Assembly (NCBI RefSeq): GCF_009870785.1
Contig: NZ_WTWX01000013.1
Span: 1-64,000 of the forward strand
Reading direction: 5' to 3'
Length of the DNA stretch: 64,000 nucleotides
From: Paenibacillus sp. An7
GTDB lineage: Bacteria > Bacillota > Bacilli > Paenibacillales > Paenibacillaceae
Position numbers and translations under genes: made by a program. The notes below the pieces were generated by a model that was not told the origin of the DNA, made no database searches, and worked only from the letters and a program-made list of their open reading frames with translations. Shown piece after piece: positions 61,950 through 64,000 of this stretch. Numbering within the stretch: position 1 is the stretch's first letter; the number at the start of each line of letters is the position of its first letter.

Positions 61950-64000
61950 TTGGATATAAGGTCATCGATTTCTGTGAAAAAAGTAGCGGCTGCCATGGCG
62001 GCTTTTATGCTTGGAGTACATACGCAAGGAGCAATTCATAGTGTTTCCGCTGCTTCTGTCGTTGTAACGGAGACAGCAAGTGAGGCGGGAAGTGGTCAAT
62101 CTTCAATTGTTCTAGACTCAAAACTTCCAAAAGGCGCAAAAATTTCGTCAGAAAAAGCGTATAACAATGTGATTTCATTGTTTCCTGAACTAAAAAAAGC
62201 AACGTTAACATCATCTAATTATGGTGGAGGGAATTCATACCCGCAGCCAGATTATAAAGTCTGGGATTTGCAATTCCAAATTAGAATGGGTTCATCTTCA
62301 CATGGATTCAGTGCTACTGTGCATGGTGAGACAGGAGAAGTCTTGTCTGTGTATTTGCCTGAATATTTGTGGGAGAAACAAGCAGACAGTGATGCTAAAC
62401 GTATTTCTTATGCAGAATCTGAAGCAATCAGCAAAGCATTTTTGCATAAAGCCATCAAAGGATTATCTGAGGATGATTATGTTAAATTAGACGCTAGTGG
62501 AGGAGATACGATATCTCCGCTTTTTGGTCATGCACAGTACTATTTTGTTTATCAACTTCATGTGAATGGACTGCCTACGAGTGAAAATACAGTCTATGTT
62601 ACCGTACACGACAGCGGGGTTGTGACTAATTATTCGAGAAACATACCACAGTCCGACTTTCCTTCTCCTAATCCCAAATTGTCTGCACAAGAAGCAAGAT
62701 CTATATTTGAAAAGAACTTTAATGTAGAGCTATCCTACATCCCTAATAAATACAGTTACAATAAAAAACATAGCAATTATTATCTTGGTTATTTACCTTC
62801 AACAGGAATGGAATCCATTGATGCGAATACAGGAGAAACTTTTAGCGCATATAATTCCACAGATACAAAAACAGAATATGTTACTGAATCTTTGCCAAAT
62901 GGAAATGCTTTTGTTCCTGCAAAGAAAGATCTGTCCGCTGAGGAAGCCCTGCAATTAGTAGAAAACACATTCCCGACTCCTAAGGGGTATCAGGTTTCTG
63001 AAAGCCGTTATGAGAAAAGAAGTTACCGGTCTGGAGAGCCGAGTTGGAATATCTATTGGTCTAAAGAGGATAAGGATGATTCGTATATGTACATGAATGG
63101 GATCTCCGCCGAAGTTAACGCAAAGACTGGAGAAATTCAAAGTTATGAAATTTACAACCGTAGTATGGATAATGAGACTAAGGTTGATAAAACAGTAGAG
63201 AACAAACAGAAAATCACAGCAGAAGCTGCGAAAAAGCTGGCAATCAATAAAGTTCTTGCACTCGTTCCAAACGCAGCGAAGGAACTAAAACTGAGTACGG
63301 TGAGCAATTCCGACACAAGTTATTTCTTTAATTTTACTCGTTACTTAAATGGGATTCCTGTGTATGGCGATAATGTGAGCATCTCAATGGACAAAGCAGG
63401 AGCAGTGCAGAGCTTTTATTCTCAGTTCTCAGCTGATGCTGCCACTATGCCGGCTGCATCTGAACCAGCAGTGACGAAAGAGGCAGCAAAAAAGATTTTC
63501 CTTGATCGAACCAAAACGACACTTCAATATGAAGGATTTGGCGGGTATTATGGAATTCAAGGAGATAGAGAAGAAAGATCTATTAAGCTTGTGTATCATC
63601 CACAATTAAGCGATATTGACTATTACAGCAGTGAAGCGCTTGATGCTTCTAGTGGCAAATGGAAACTTCTCTATGGAACTACACAGGAAAGCATTGTATC
63701 CGATATTGTAGATATTAAAGGGCACTCTGCGGAGTCTCTATTACAGAAGATGGTCAGCCATGGGGTGTTAACACCGAATGAAGAAGGAAAGATTGAACCG
63801 GAACGCACCATTACCAAAGGGGATTGGTATACGTATTTAGCAAGAGGGCTTAATCCTGGTGTAGGAAATGACGTATATTATTCAGGAAATGAAGACGATA
63901 AGATATTTGCGGATGTGGATATAGACAGTCCTTATGCCTCCATATTGAATCTTCTTATTAACCAATCCTGGATTGAAGCGGATCCGGAACAAAAAATATC
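61950..64000 (+). CDS. Secreted YcdB/YcdC-repeat protein with SLH-like C-terminal part (partial, runs off the right edge)
   Basis: A single frame stays open from TTG 61950 to the window end (over 680 codons), with a G-rich ribosome-binding site (61934-61941) eight bases upstream. Residues 1-36 form a signal peptide (VKKVAAAMAAFMLGV, then SVSAAS). About three YcdB/PepSY-like repeats follow (SAEEALQLVENTFPTP, TAEAAKKLAINKVLALVP, TKEAAKKIFLDRTK). Around codon 600 a segment with ITKGDWYTYLARGL and FADVDIDSPYASILNLLINQ resembles an S-layer homology domain. It is likely an exported, wall-bound protein; the function is unknown. Confidence 0.82.
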   Translation, partial: MDIRSSISVKKVAAAMAAFMLGVHTQGAIHSVSAASVVVTETASEAGSGQSSIVLDSKLPKGAKISSEKAYNNVISLFPELKKATLTSSNYGGGNSYPQPDYKVWDLQFQIRMGSSSHGFSATVHGETGEVLSVYLPEYLWEKQADSDAKRISYAESEAISKAFLHKAIKGLSEDDYVKLDASGGDTISPLFGHAQYYFVYQLHVNGLPTSENTVYVTVHDSGVVTNYSRNIPQSDFPSPNPKLSAQEARSIFEKNFNVELSYIPNKYSYNKKHSNYYLGYLPSTGMESIDANTGETFSAYNSTDTKTEYVTESLPNGNAFVPAKKDLSAEEALQLVENTFPTPKGYQVSESRYEKRSYRSGEPSWNIYWSKEDKDDSYMYMNGISAEVNAKTGEIQSYEIYNRSMDNETKVDKTVENKQKITAEAAKKLAINKVLALVPNAAKELKLSTVSNSDTSYFFNFTRYLNGIPVYGDNVSISMDKAGAVQSFYSQFSADAATMPAASEPAVTKEAAKKIFLDRTKTTLQYEGFGGYYGIQGDREERSIKLVYHPQLSDIDYYSSEALDASSGKWKLLYGTTQESIVSDIVDIKGHSAESLLQKMVSHGVLTPNEEGKIEPERTITKGDWYTYLARGLNPGVGNDVYYSGNEDDKIFADVDIDSPYASILNLLINQSWIEADPEQKI

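Noticed and set aside
61793..62041. 82-codon frame and other short frames up to 62690
   Set aside because: They are out-of-phase readings of the region around and inside the TTG-started YcdB-repeat gene.

Overview
The window looks like a chromosomal segment of a Paenibacillus-type Firmicute. This is inferred from strong AGGAGG ribosome-binding sites, sigW-rsiW beside cdaA-cdaR-glmM, a glmS ribozyme, QoxABCD quinol oxidase, YesMN-type two-component regulators next to Lpl-type sugar ABC transporters, and XylR/XylAB. The DNA is moderately AT-rich with compact operons, usually closed by clean hairpin-plus-T terminators. I see no insertion sequence, prophage, CRISPR array or anti-phage island, so this is mostly core and metabolic chromosome rather than an accessory island.

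Layout. 1-58 is the 3' part of tRNA-Gly(TCC). 0.4-11.2 kb carries ppc; sigW and rsiW; then cdaA-cdaR-glmM (c-di-AMP synthase, its regulator, phosphoglucosamine mutase); then glmS behind its self-cleaving ribozyme. 11.2-16.0 kb holds a decayed serine protease gene, a VanZ-like gene, a CPBP protease and a sugar-efflux pump divergent from an AraC regulator. 16.2-24.9 kb is an electrophile/redox stretch: an alpha/beta hydrolase, an MhqR-like MarR regulator with two matching palindromic operators, DoxX, a glyoxalase-fold dioxygenase, a flavin-reductase-like protein, an FrnE-type DsbA, a short SR1P-like gene, a CPA2 antiporter with a structured leader, a CtaM-like DUF420 protein, and a second MarR-nitroreductase-monooxygenase operon.

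25.0-28.9 kb is a Fur-box-controlled siderophore uptake operon (YclNOPQ type). 29-31.2 kb has an aldo/keto reductase, a thioredoxin-like protein and uppP. 31.3-40.2 kb is a carbohydrate module: sensor kinase, AraC-type response regulator, two permeases, a binding protein and a GH1 glucosidase, with cre-like sites before three of its transcription units. 40.4-44.9 kb has a small membrane protein and qoxABCD. 45.1-49.3 kb has deoC and a kduI-deoR-kduD-epimerase cluster. 49.4-57.1 kb has metY, a heavy-metal P-type ATPase with an elaborate 5' region, a ZIP transporter under a PerR/Fur-like box, trxB, a GH3 lipoprotein and a small membrane protein. 57.2-61.7 kb is xylR divergent from xylAB. From 61.95 kb a large secreted YcdB-repeat protein with an SLH-like end runs off the right edge.

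The most unusual points are regulatory or easily missed: a sigma-W-type promoter placed between sigW and rsiW, twin MhqR-like palindromes, the SR1P-like gene, the antiporter leader, the dyads before qox and before the P-type ATPase, and the protease relic. I do not see a clearly new biological system. Family assignments are from motif recognition alone; no search was run.
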